From an uncultured Alphaproteobacteria bacterium (GTDB taxonomy: Bacteria; Pseudomonadota; Alphaproteobacteria; Rhizobiales; TMED25), in the NCBI GenBank assembly GCA_938074435.1, contig CALJEH010000065.1, forward strand, positions 1-36,438: 36,438 bases of DNA, read 5' to 3'. Positions 16,170-23,917 of this stretch are shown piece after piece. Both the position numbers and the translations under genes were made by a program. The notes under the pieces were generated by a model. It was not told the DNA's origin. It made no database searches and worked only from the letters and a program-made list of their open reading frames with translations. Numbering within the stretch: position 1 is the stretch's first letter; every line of letters begins with the position of its first letter.

Positions 16170-16743
16170 AGCCAACGCCATTCAACAGATTTGAGGTTTG
16201 GTATAGTGGGAGACCTACAACTGAAGAATATGATCCAATAATTTTTATTACAAATGAGCCTGCAATCCCCTGAATAGCATAACCTCCAGCTTTATCATAC
16301 CACTCCTTTGATAGTATATAAGAAACTAATTCTTCATCTGATAATCTCTTAAATTTTATTCTCGTTTCAACTAATTTAGAAATATATTTCCCATTCTGAT
16401 CACGAAGGCTTAGTGCTGTATATACTCTGTGATTTCTTCCAGATAATAATTGTAAAGCCTTAACGGCATCATCTTCATTATTTGGCTTTTCCACAATTCG
16501 TCTGCCTACAGCAACGATAGTATCTGCTGCTAAGATTATAGAATTTTTTATTTTAGTCATTTCATATACAGCCTCAGCCTTACGTCTGGCTAGTGAAATA
16601 GCTCTTTGCTTTGGCAGTATCTTTGAATCATCTATAAATTCATTTATATTCGAATCTTCGATCAAGTCAGGGAAAACTCCAATTTGTTCTAAAAGACTTT
16701 TCCTTCTTGGGGATTTACTTGCTAATACTAATTTTAAAGTCAT
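16138..16743 (-). CDS. maf: Maf family nucleotide pyrophosphatase
   Basis: This 201-residue cytosolic enzyme hydrolyses non-canonical or surplus nucleoside triphosphates to monophosphates and is linked to septum control. The N-terminal LASKSPRRKSLLEQIG signature, the catalytic AADTIVAVG segment near residue 71, and YDKAGGYAIQGIAG are all present, so the fold is complete. Its ATG overlaps the hisD stop by 4 nt (ATGA) and its 3' end overlaps the next gene. infA, which often sits between hisD and maf in alphaproteobacteria, is absent here. Confidence 0.94.
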   Translation of the reverse strand: MTLKLVLASKSPRRKSLLEQIGVFPDLIEDSNINEFIDDSKILPKQRAISLARRKAEAVYEMTKIKNSIILAADTIVAVGRRIVEKPNNEDDAVKALQLLSGRNHRVYTALSLRDQNGKYISKLVETRIKFKRLSDEELVSYILSKEWYDKAGGYAIQGIAGSFVIKIIGSYSSVVGLPLYQTSNLLNGVGYDAKYRWKDK

Positions 16744-18050
16744 CTCTGATTTCGATTTTTTCTATCCAACCTTCTTCTTAATGAATTCGCATGTGAAATG
16801 AGTCCTTCATGCTCTGCAATAATAATTGCACTTGGTGCTAATTCATTTAGTGTTTCCTCTGAACATTCTATTATTGATGTTTTTTTCATGAAATTCTGAA
16901 CTGAAAGACCGGATGAGAAACGTGCTGATTGTAGCGTTGGCAAAACATGATTTGTTCCAACAACGTAATCGCCTAATGCTTCTGGTGTGTATTTTCCAAT
17001 AAATATTGCTCCGGCGTTCTTTATGTTAGGAATTAGATCTGATGCATAATCAGTACATAATTCTAGATGCTCTGGTGCTAAATAATTAATTAATTCTGAA
17101 ATATCAGTATTGCTTCTGCAAACAATTATACTCCCATATTGATTCCAACTTTTTTTAAGTGTTGAGTTATCATCAAAATGACTTAGCCTATTTTTAATTT
17201 CATCAATAATTTTTGAAGCAAATTTGATGTCTTTCGTTATCAATATTGATTGTGCATTATCATCATGTTCGGCCTGAGCAAAGAGATCTTCTACTACCCA
17301 ATCAAGCTCCATATCCTCTTCAGCAACTACAACAACCTCTGAAGGACCTGCAACCATATCAATCCCAACATCACCGAATACCTGTTTCTTAGCTCCAGCA
17401 ACATAACTATTACCTGGACCAACAATCATATCAACTTTCTGAATAAAAGAGGTCCCATATGCAAGAGCAGCTATTGCTTGAGCTCCTCCAATACGATAAA
17501 TTTCTTTTATTCCACATATATGTGCTGCAGCTAATATAGGTTCATTGATAGTCCCATTAATTGATGGTGTAACCATTGCAATTCTGTCAACACCTGCAAC
17601 TATTGCTGGAATAGCGTTCATCAATACAGAGCTTGGATATATTGCTTTCCCACCTGGAACATATAAACCGACTGACTGAATTGGTGTCCATTTCAAATCA
17701 ATCTTTGTATCTACATTATCCTTATATTTAATATCCGTAGGTTTGAGTTTTTTGTGATAATTGAAAATCCTTTTATAAGCAAAATCGAGTGAGTTTCTAA
17801 GATCAGAACTTATATTTTTGTAACTATCCTCTATCATTTTGTTTGGGATTAGCAGATCATTTTGGTTTAGCTTATTTTTATCAAATTTGTTTGTAAATTC
17901 AATTAGTGCTGCGTCACCATTTTCTTTTACTGAATTAATTATATTATTAACGTCTTTTACGACATCATTAAAATTCGATTGTCTTTTTTTATTTAACTCA
18001 AAAAATTGCTCCATTGAGTCTTTGTCGTCATAATGGTAAATTTTATTCAT
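16740..18050 (-). CDS. hisD: Histidinol dehydrogenase
   Basis: This 436-residue zinc enzyme catalyses the last two steps of histidine synthesis, histidinol to histidine, with two NAD+. Zinc and catalytic residues are visible in the QAEHDDNAQ motif, APEHLEL (base/ligand region) and GTNHVLPT. The signature segment IVGPGNSYVAGAKKQVFGDVGIDMVAGPSE is nearly invariant in the family. The length is normal. It begins 12 nt after murA and overlaps maf by ATGA, so it belongs to the murA-hisD-maf transcription unit. Other his genes are not in the window. Confidence 0.96.
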   Translation of the reverse strand: MNKIYHYDDKDSMEQFFELNKKRQSNFNDVVKDVNNIINSVKENGDAALIEFTNKFDKNKLNQNDLLIPNKMIEDSYKNISSDLRNSLDFAYKRIFNYHKKLKPTDIKYKDNVDTKIDLKWTPIQSVGLYVPGGKAIYPSSVLMNAIPAIVAGVDRIAMVTPSINGTINEPILAAAHICGIKEIYRIGGAQAIAALAYGTSFIQKVDMIVGPGNSYVAGAKKQVFGDVGIDMVAGPSEVVVVAEEDMELDWVVEDLFAQAEHDDNAQSILITKDIKFASKIIDEIKNRLSHFDDNSTLKKSWNQYGSIIVCRSNTDISELINYLAPEHLELCTDYASDLIPNIKNAGAIFIGKYTPEALGDYVVGTNHVLPTLQSARFSSGLSVQNFMKKTSIIECSEETLNELAPSAIIIAEHEGLISHANSLRRRLDRKNRNQR

Positions 18051-18062
18051 TTTATTTCTTAT

Positions 18063-19358
18063 CTATACTATTCTCTCAATAATTGCACCGCAATTGGATA
18101 ATTTTTTTTCAAGTGAGTCAAAACCCCTATCAAGATGATAAACTCTATCTATGACAGTCTCTCCTATTGCTGTTAATCCAGCAATAACCAGCGAAACAGA
18201 TGCCCTTAAATCAGTTGCCATAACTTGTGCACCAATAAGGGTCGACTTACCGCTAATTATCGCTTTATCACCATCTAATATAATATTCGCTCCCATTCTA
18301 ACTAATTCTTGCACATGCATAAATCTATTTTCAAAAATTTTTTCATTTATTATTGATACCCCCTTAGCTTGTGTGAGTAGTGCCATAAATTGTGCCTGTA
18401 AATCGGTTGGAAATCCTGGGTATGGTTGTGTTGTAATTTCAATCGGAGATAATTCCTTATTTTTATTTTCAACTAAAATACCCTCACCTGTTTTTCTTAC
18501 ATTACATCCAATTTCTTGAAGTAATCTCAGTGGTAATTCAAGTGTTTCATCATCACAATTATTGAGTGTAACTCTACCTCCTGTTGCACAACAAGCTATT
18601 GCATAAGTTCCGGCTTCAATTCTATCTGCCATAATTTTATGATTTGCACCGCCTAATCTTTCTTGACCTTGAATAAATATAGTGTTGTTACCTGATACCT
18701 GAATATTTGCCCCCATTTTATTAAGGAAAATAATTAAATCTTTTGTTTCTGGTTCCATAGAGGCATTTGATATTGTTGTCTCACCTCGAGCCAAGCATGC
18801 TGCCATCATTAAATTTTGAGTTGCTCCAACTGACTGTTTTTTTAAATTAATATTTGCACCTGTAAGCCCATTTCTTGCACGAGCAATTACATAGCCCTTT
18901 TCTATTTCTATTTCTGCTCCTAATTTTTTAAGCCCATCCAGGTGGATATCAACCGGTCTTGTTCCGATGGCACATCCACCAGGCATTGAAACCTTTGCAA
19001 ATTTCTCTCTTGCCAGTAAAGGACCTAAGACAAGAAAACTAGCCCTCATCTTTGATACATTTTCATAATCAGCATTCAAGCTTAAAAATTCTTGTAATTT
19101 TATACGTGTTCTTGATCCATTAGTATTATTTTGGTTAATCGAAGCTTGAGAATTTTCACCTCGTTCAATAACTGCTCCTAAATTACTCAGTATTAATTCT
19201 AGTCTACTAATATCACTTAAATTTGGAAGATTATCCAGGATCAGTTCTTGATCCGTCAAGATACTCGCTATCATAATCGGTAGTGATGCATTTTTTGAAC
19301 CAGAGATTTGAATAGATCCTTCTAATGGTGTCCCACCAATAATACGAATTTTAACCAT
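18063..19358 (-). CDS. murA: UDP-N-acetylglucosamine 1-carboxyvinyltransferase MurA
   Basis: This cytosolic enzyme transfers enolpyruvate from PEP to UDP-GlcNAc, the first committed step of peptidoglycan synthesis and the target of fosfomycin. SGSKNAS near residue 19 supplies the conserved Lys-Asn pair. The catalytic loop MPGGCAIGTRPVDIHL carries the nucleophilic Cys at about 129, so the sensitive Cys form is kept. Two inverted alpha/beta domains with the usual length (431 residues) are present. I choose ATG 19358, inside the 3' end of the small upstream ORF, over the ORF-track GTG 19370. The 8-nt overlap suggests translational coupling. Confidence 0.96.
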   Translation of the reverse strand: MVKIRIIGGTPLEGSIQISGSKNASLPIMIASILTDQELILDNLPNLSDISRLELILSNLGAVIERGENSQASINQNNTNGSRTRIKLQEFLSLNADYENVSKMRASFLVLGPLLAREKFAKVSMPGGCAIGTRPVDIHLDGLKKLGAEIEIEKGYVIARARNGLTGANINLKKQSVGATQNLMMAACLARGETTISNASMEPETKDLIIFLNKMGANIQVSGNNTIFIQGQERLGGANHKIMADRIEAGTYAIACCATGGRVTLNNCDDETLELPLRLLQEIGCNVRKTGEGILVENKNKELSPIEITTQPYPGFPTDLQAQFMALLTQAKGVSIINEKIFENRFMHVQELVRMGANIILDGDKAIISGKSTLIGAQVMATDLRASVSLVIAGLTAIGETVIDRVYHLDRGFDSLEKKLSNCGAIIERIV

Positions 19359-19482
19359 CTTTTTTATCACTCGACTTCTGATTTTTTTCTTTCAGCATAT
19401 TTGCTTGAGCTTTTCTTTTCTTAAGATTTTCTTTTAACGCCCTAGCTAATTTTTGATTGTCTTTTTTTTTCAATTTTGCCAT
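19351..19482 (-). CDS. Small basic hypothetical protein upstream of murA (43 aa)
   Basis: This ORF is missing from the ORF track because it is too short. It encodes 43 residues starting MAKLKKKDNQKLARALKEN and containing LKKRKAQAN. It is very lysine-rich and predicted helical, with no membrane segment. A short ORF with an ALKxNLxxRKxQ-like core upstream of murA is, as far as I recall, common in alphaproteobacteria, which argues for a real gene. Its stop overlaps the murA start by 8 nt. The function is unknown. The run of nine A near the start codes for three lysines. Confidence 0.6.
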   Translation of the reverse strand: MAKLKKKDNQKLARALKENLKKRKAQANMLKEKNQKSSDKKDG

Positions 19483-19503
19483 ATTGTCGAATAACTAGTG
19501 TTT

Positions 19504-19529
19504 TTGACAAACTATTTTGCCAATATAAT
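19504..19529 (+). promoter_or_regulatory. Candidate promoter for tRNA-Thr
   Basis: Perfect -35 TTGACA (19504-19509) and perfect -10 TATAAT (19524-19529) hexamers occur together just before the tRNA, but with only 14 nt between them, shorter than the usual 16-18. An overlapping TAATAT gives 16 nt. The TATAAT ends 5 nt before the mature tRNA 5' end, implying almost no leader. Confidence 0.5.
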
Positions 19530-19534
19530 ATTAA

Positions 19535-19609
19535 GCCGCAGTAGCTCAGTGGTAGAGCGCACCCTTGGTAAGGGTGAGGTCGAGTGTTCAATCCACTCCT
19601 GCGGCACCA
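19535..19609 (+). tRNA. tRNA-Thr (GGT)
   Basis: This is a 75-nt cloverleaf. The acceptor GCCGCAG pairs with CTGCGGC, the D-arm is AGCTCAGTGGTAGAGC, and the anticodon stem CACCC/GGGTG encloses TTGGTAA with anticodon GGT. The T-arm contains TTCAATC, and the 3' CCA is encoded. It is on the plus strand, divergent from the small ORF-murA unit. Confidence 0.96.
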
Positions 19610-19613
19610 TTTG

Positions 19614-19644
19614 TTCAATATATATAGAAAAAGAATATATTGAA
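19614..19644 (+). terminator. AT-rich hairpin after tRNA-Thr (weak terminator candidate)
   Basis: TTCAATATAT (19614-19623) pairs perfectly with ATATATTGAA (19635-19644) around an 11-nt A-rich loop, starting 4 nt after the tRNA CCA end. The following sequence has only short T-runs, so termination or 3'-end processing is possible but not certain. Confidence 0.35.
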
Positions 19645-19674
19645 AATCCTTTATTAGTTATTTACTCTATATAA

Positions 19675-20139
19675 ATGAAAAAAAAACTTCTAATTGTGTC
19701 AAATCTCCCATCAAAAAATACTAAAATTTTATTAGACGAAGTTGAGACAGGCGCAAAATCAATAAATGCAAAAGATCTTGAAATTGTTGCACATAATGCC
19801 ATAAATGTCGATTACGAGTTAATATCTGAATCTTCTGCAATAATAATAGGTACAACAGAAAACCTTGGGTACATGAGTGGAATAATCAAGGATTTTTTTG
19901 ATAGAAACTACTATAAGTGCCTGGATAAAACGAATGGACTTCCCCATGCAATTTATATTCGAGCAGGTCATGATGGGACCGGTTCTGAAATTAACCTAAA
20001 AAAAATTATTACAGGATTGAAGTGGAAAGAAATTCAAAAACCACTTATATTAAAAGGTGTTTGGAGAAATGATTTTAAGAAAGAATGTTTTAATCTTGGG
20101 GCAACCATTGCCGCAGGACTGGATGCTAATATTTACTAA
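19675..20139 (+). CDS. Flavodoxin-like / NAD(P)H-dependent FMN reductase family protein
   Basis: This 154-residue protein has a flavodoxin-like alternating fold. KKLLIVSNLPSKNTKILLDEV at the N-terminus is the phosphate-binding strand-loop-helix, SSAIIIGTTENLGYMSGIIKDFFDRNYY is the second flavin loop typical of NAD(P)H-FMN reductase-like proteins, and PHAIYIRAGHDGTGSEINLKKII is the third. It is cytosolic; a redox role with FMN is likely, but the partner is unknown. The gene sits 20 nt before the M17 aminopeptidase, so the two may be cotranscribed. Confidence 0.78.
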   Translation: MKKKLLIVSNLPSKNTKILLDEVETGAKSINAKDLEIVAHNAINVDYELISESSAIIIGTTENLGYMSGIIKDFFDRNYYKCLDKTNGLPHAIYIRAGHDGTGSEINLKKIITGLKWKEIQKPLILKGVWRNDFKKECFNLGATIAAGLDANIY

Positions 20140-20159
20140 ATCTATTTTATAGGCTGGAT

Positions 20160-21515
20160 ATGTTTACAAAAGTTAAAAAAAATTCCATAGAGATCAATAT
20201 CTTAAATAGCCATGATTTATCTAATTTCTTGAATAATCACAAAGAACACCAGAATTGGATCCATGAAAACGATTTTAAGGCATCTCCAGGGCAATTTCTG
20301 ATTATTCCATCAAGTGATGGACAGATTGAAAAGATACTTGTAGGAAGAAGTGACTCAAATGATGTTTATCGTGATTTTTTTTGTTATAAATTATCTAAGT
20401 GTTTACCCAATAAAAGCTACCATTTCTCCAACCTAGAAGAAGGTTCGACTCTTCCTTATCTTAGCTGGGCACTTGGTTTCTATAGCTACAATTCATCACA
20501 AAAAAATAATTCTAAATTATACCTACCAGAAAAAATTTCAAAGGAAGTACAAAATCTAGTTAAAAGTATTTTCTTCACAATGGATTTAATTAACCATCCT
20601 GCTAATGTATTAACTACAGAAAACTTTGCAAAAACTATTAGAGAATATTTTGATGATTTGGGTTGTAAAGTACATGAGATTTCTGGTAAGGAACTTATTA
20701 AAAAAAATCTTCCATTAATTTACGAAGTTGGTAAAGCAAGTGACCACCCACCGCGTCTGATTGATATCCAATGGGGCAAAAAAAATAGTAAAAAGATAAC
20801 ATTGATAGGTAAAGGTGTAACTTTTGATACTGGTGGGTTAGATATAAAGCCATCATCTGGTATGTTATTGATGAAAAAGGATATGGGTGGTGCTGCAAAT
20901 ATTTTAGGACTTGCAAGTATGCTTATTCTCAATAAAGTTGATATAAATCTCAGAGTTCTAATACCTATTGTGGAGAACTCCATTTCAGGTAACTCTTTCA
21001 GACCAGGTGATATTTTAAAATCTCGTAATGGAACAACAGTTGAAATTGGGAACACTGATGCTGAAGGTAGATTAATACTTGCTGACTCTTTGACATTAGC
21101 CGATGAAGAAAATCCTGAAATAATCATTGATATGGCAACATTAACAGGAGCTGCTAGAGTAGCTATGGGTCCTGAGATAGTTCCTTTCTTCTCAACAAAC
21201 AAACAAATTGCAGCTACTTTACAAGATCTATCATTTAAGGTTCAAGATCCTGTCTGGCAAATGCCATTTTTTGAGCCCTATGGCAAATGGCTTAATAATG
21301 ATATATCTGATATAAATAATTCACCAAATACTCCATTTGCAGGATCTATAGTTGCAGCAGAATTCTTAAAAAAGTTTATCAAAAATACAGAAACTTATCT
21401 CCATTTTGATGTTTATTCATGGAATAATGGGACAAATTCTAATATTCCAAAAGGTGGGGCAGCACAAGGTATTAGGGCTATTTATCAATTATTAGTCGAT
21501 CATATTAAAAATTAA
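20160..21515 (+). CDS. Leucyl aminopeptidase family protein (peptidase M17)
   Basis: This 451-residue protein has a variable N-terminal domain and a C-terminal dinuclear metal catalytic domain. The M17 signature NTDAEGRL is intact, as are GKGVTFDTGGLDIKPSSGM (metal Asp), the catalytic lysine and metal ligands in MKKDMGGAAN, and the MATLTGAARVAMG loop. It removes N-terminal residues from short peptides in the cytosol, and some members process Cys-Gly or murein-derived peptides. It precedes an NlpC/P60 hydrolase and faces a peptide ABC operon, which suggests peptide scavenging or murein recycling. The closest named type is PepA/PepB; I do not separate them. Confidence 0.92.
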   Translation: MFTKVKKNSIEINILNSHDLSNFLNNHKEHQNWIHENDFKASPGQFLIIPSSDGQIEKILVGRSDSNDVYRDFFCYKLSKCLPNKSYHFSNLEEGSTLPYLSWALGFYSYNSSQKNNSKLYLPEKISKEVQNLVKSIFFTMDLINHPANVLTTENFAKTIREYFDDLGCKVHEISGKELIKKNLPLIYEVGKASDHPPRLIDIQWGKKNSKKITLIGKGVTFDTGGLDIKPSSGMLLMKKDMGGAANILGLASMLILNKVDINLRVLIPIVENSISGNSFRPGDILKSRNGTTVEIGNTDAEGRLILADSLTLADEENPEIIIDMATLTGAARVAMGPEIVPFFSTNKQIAATLQDLSFKVQDPVWQMPFFEPYGKWLNNDISDINNSPNTPFAGSIVAAEFLKKFIKNTETYLHFDVYSWNNGTNSNIPKGGAAQGIRAIYQLLVDHIKN

Positions 21516-21538
21516 TAACATATTGGTGCAATATTAAT

Positions 21539-22366
21539 ATTTATCACCTTATTCATAATTTAATTGATATCAAAAAAGAGCCAAGCTTCCTATCTGAGAC
21601 AGTTTCTGAGGCAATCTATGGTGAATTTTTTCAAGTTGAAGAAGACTTGGAAAATTGGGTTTTTGGTAGGTTACTTACAGATAATTACTCCGGTTATCTA
21701 CCAAGAAGTGCTCTACGTAAAGACGAAATTAACCTCAATGCCACTCGATTGTATATTAATTCTAATTGCGCAAGCATATATTCAGAGCCGGATCCAAAGT
21801 CCCCAATAATAAACACTTTATTCAGAAATTCGCGTATTATAAAAAAAACAAACAACTTGAATGGGTTTTTTGAGGTCGATTCTGGAATTGGATACATAAA
21901 TGAAGCTCATGTATCTCTTTCAAAAAAAATGACTATAGCAGATGATTTTGTAAAAATAGCATCCTCATATATTGGAACACCTTATAAATGGGGTGGCAGA
22001 ACTATTCTTGGAGTAGATTGTTCTGGATTAATACAAACTTCTCTGCATTCTCTTGGTATTAAATGCCCTAGGGATACTAAGGATCAAATAGAAGTACTTG
22101 GTAGTCAAATTGAGATGGCTCCGGATTATAAAGATCTTAAAAATGGTGACATAATTTTCTGGGAGGGGCATGTTGGAATTTATATTAAACCCAACAAAAT
22201 TTTGCATAGTAATATGACCACAATGGACACAAGAATTGAAAATTTTAATAAAGTAAAAAGAAATCTCGAGAAAGTTAACAAGATAATAATCTCTACTAAA
22301 AGGATTGATGAAAAAATAAGAACATTTCAGTCAAGTAAAGCGGAGGATATTAATTTCTTTGTATAA
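21539..22366 (+). CDS. NlpC/P60 family cell-wall peptidase (C40), start codon unclear
   Basis: The C-terminal domain is a clear NlpC/P60 cysteine peptidase: catalytic Cys in GVDCSGLIQTSL, His in GHVGIYI, and the following ILHSN. Upstream are two SH3-like segments. The frame is open and protein-like well before the ORF-track start (TTG 21647): DIKKEPSFLSETVSEAIYGEFFQVEEDLENW matches the first SH3-like unit of this family, and the TTG would cut it in half. No ATG, GTG or TTG is in frame between the stop at 21506-21508 and 21647, so I place the start provisionally at ATT 21539. A nonstandard start, an undetected frameshift or a truncated gene are all possible. The family cleaves murein peptides. 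It overlaps yejF tail-to-tail by 40 nt. Confidence 0.75.
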   Translation: MYHLIHNLIDIKKEPSFLSETVSEAIYGEFFQVEEDLENWVFGRLLTDNYSGYLPRSALRKDEINLNATRLYINSNCASIYSEPDPKSPIINTLFRNSRIIKKTNNLNGFFEVDSGIGYINEAHVSLSKKMTIADDFVKIASSYIGTPYKWGGRTILGVDCSGLIQTSLHSLGIKCPRDTKDQIEVLGSQIEMAPDYKDLKNGDIIFWEGHVGIYIKPNKILHSNMTTMDTRIENFNKVKRNLEKVNKIIISTKRIDEKIRTFQSSKAEDINFFV

Positions 22367-23916
22367 TCATTCTTTGGTCTATTGAAGATATTCTCTGTAT
22401 AATCAGACTCGATTATATTTCCAGAATTAATTACAAAGACTCTATCAGCTATGTACCTAATCACCCTTAAATCATGACTAATAAATAGGTATGCTGTGTT
22501 ATATTTCTCCTGTAAATTTATCAAAAGGTTTAGAATTTGAAGCTGAACTGTTGAGTCGAGAGAACTTGTTGGCTCATCTAAAATAAGTAGCTTAGGTCTT
22601 AAAATTATAGCTCTTGCAATTGCAATTCTCTGTCTTTGTCCTCCTGAGAATTCATGAGGATACCTGTTAATGTGCTGTATTGAGAGTCCTACATCTTTGA
22701 GTATTTCATAAGTCATATCTAATCTTTTACTAGAACTTAATTCTATCTTCTGTGAAATTAACCCCTCTTCAATTATTTGTCCTATTGTCATCCTAGGTGA
22801 TAATGAACCATAAGGATCTTGAAATACAATTTGGAGATCTTTTCTTTTTGAATTCAATTGAATGCGATTTAATTTTGAAAAATCTTGACCCATGAAAACA
22901 ATCTTTCCTTGACTCTTGATTAGTCTAAGTATTGATAATCCTATAGTTGTCTTGCCTGAACCTGACTCTCCCACAAGTCCAACTGTTTCACCCAAATTGA
23001 TTGAGAAATTAATATTCTTTAAGATCTCATTTGTTTGTGTCTTCATTAGAGGTTTTTTTTGTATATAATTTACAGATAAATTCTCTACCTTGAAAATCTC
23101 AAGCGATTTATTCATTTTTTTCTTTTTAAGCTGAAGTCTGCGCGCATTTACAAGTTGTTTTGTGTAAGATTTTTTTGGATTTTGGAATATACCCTCAACC
23201 TCACCACTTTCAACAACTTTTCCATCCTGCATAACATAAACAAAATCAGAAAAGTCTTTTACTATACCAAGATCATGTGTAATAAACAGAATTGCTAAGT
23301 TTAATTCATCCTGTAATGATTTTAATAAATTTAAAATTTCATATTGTATTGTTACATCTAATGCTGTTGTTGGTTCATCTGCAATTAATAGTTTAGGGTT
23401 ATTCGATAGTGCCATTGCTATCATAACTCTCTGCCTTTCTCCACCAGATAGTTGATGTGGATATCTAGCAAGTTTACTTTCGGGATCACTAATCATAACT
23501 TTTTTCATTAACTCAATTACTTTATTTCTTATTTCATTCTTATTAGCTAATTTATGAACTAACATTCCCTCACTTATCTGTTTTTCAACTGTATGAAGGG
23601 GATTTAGAGAACTTAATGGTTCTTGAAAGACCATTGAAATTTTGTTACCACGAATTTTATTAAGTTGATCTGATGGAATCTTAGTCAAATCTTTTTTATC
23701 AAATATTATCTGACTATTATTTTGTATTATTGATGAATTAGGGTTTAAACCAAGTATAGACAGTGCTGTCAGAGTCTTTCCAGAACCAGATTCCCCAACA
23801 ATTGCAATTGTCTTCCCTTCTGGTATATTAATCTCAACATCACTAATTTGAAAATCTGCTTCAGTTAAACCTTTAAACTTCATGTTAAAATTTTTTATTT
23901 CTAATAAATTTTTCAT
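22327..23916 (-). CDS. yejF: YejF-type ABC transporter, dual ATP-binding protein
   Basis: This 529-residue protein has two fused ABC ATPase domains of the oligopeptide/dipeptide class. Domain 1 has GESGSGKTLTA and LSGGERQRVMIA, with LLIADEPTTALDVTIQ. Domain 2 has GESGSGKTTIG, FSGGQRQRIAIA and LLILDEPTSSLDSTVQ. It powers the YejBE permease for peptide import, including microcin C-like compounds in enterobacteria and muropeptides in Agrobacterium. It is the last gene of the yejA-B-E-F operon, 1 nt after yejE. Its 3' end overlaps the convergent NlpC/P60 gene by 40 nt. Confidence 0.93.
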   Translation of the reverse strand: MKNLLEIKNFNMKFKGLTEADFQISDVEINIPEGKTIAIVGESGSGKTLTALSILGLNPNSSIIQNNSQIIFDKKDLTKIPSDQLNKIRGNKISMVFQEPLSSLNPLHTVEKQISEGMLVHKLANKNEIRNKVIELMKKVMISDPESKLARYPHQLSGGERQRVMIAMALSNNPKLLIADEPTTALDVTIQYEILNLLKSLQDELNLAILFITHDLGIVKDFSDFVYVMQDGKVVESGEVEGIFQNPKKSYTKQLVNARRLQLKKKKMNKSLEIFKVENLSVNYIQKKPLMKTQTNEILKNINFSINLGETVGLVGESGSGKTTIGLSILRLIKSQGKIVFMGQDFSKLNRIQLNSKRKDLQIVFQDPYGSLSPRMTIGQIIEEGLISQKIELSSSKRLDMTYEILKDVGLSIQHINRYPHEFSGGQRQRIAIARAIILRPKLLILDEPTSSLDSTVQLQILNLLINLQEKYNTAYLFISHDLRVIRYIADRVFVINSGNIIESDYTENIFNRPKNDYTKKLISSALLD

Positions 23917-23917
23917 C

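Noticed and set aside
20720-21202. 160-codon minus-strand ORF inside the M17 aminopeptidase
   Set aside because: It is antisense to the NTDAEGRL-containing catalytic domain; a shadow.
21564-21809. 81-codon ORF at the start of the NlpC/P60 gene
   Set aside because: It is in a different frame from the NlpC/P60 protein, whose SH3-like sequence is the recognisable one; starting at TTG without a ribosome site, it is a shadow.
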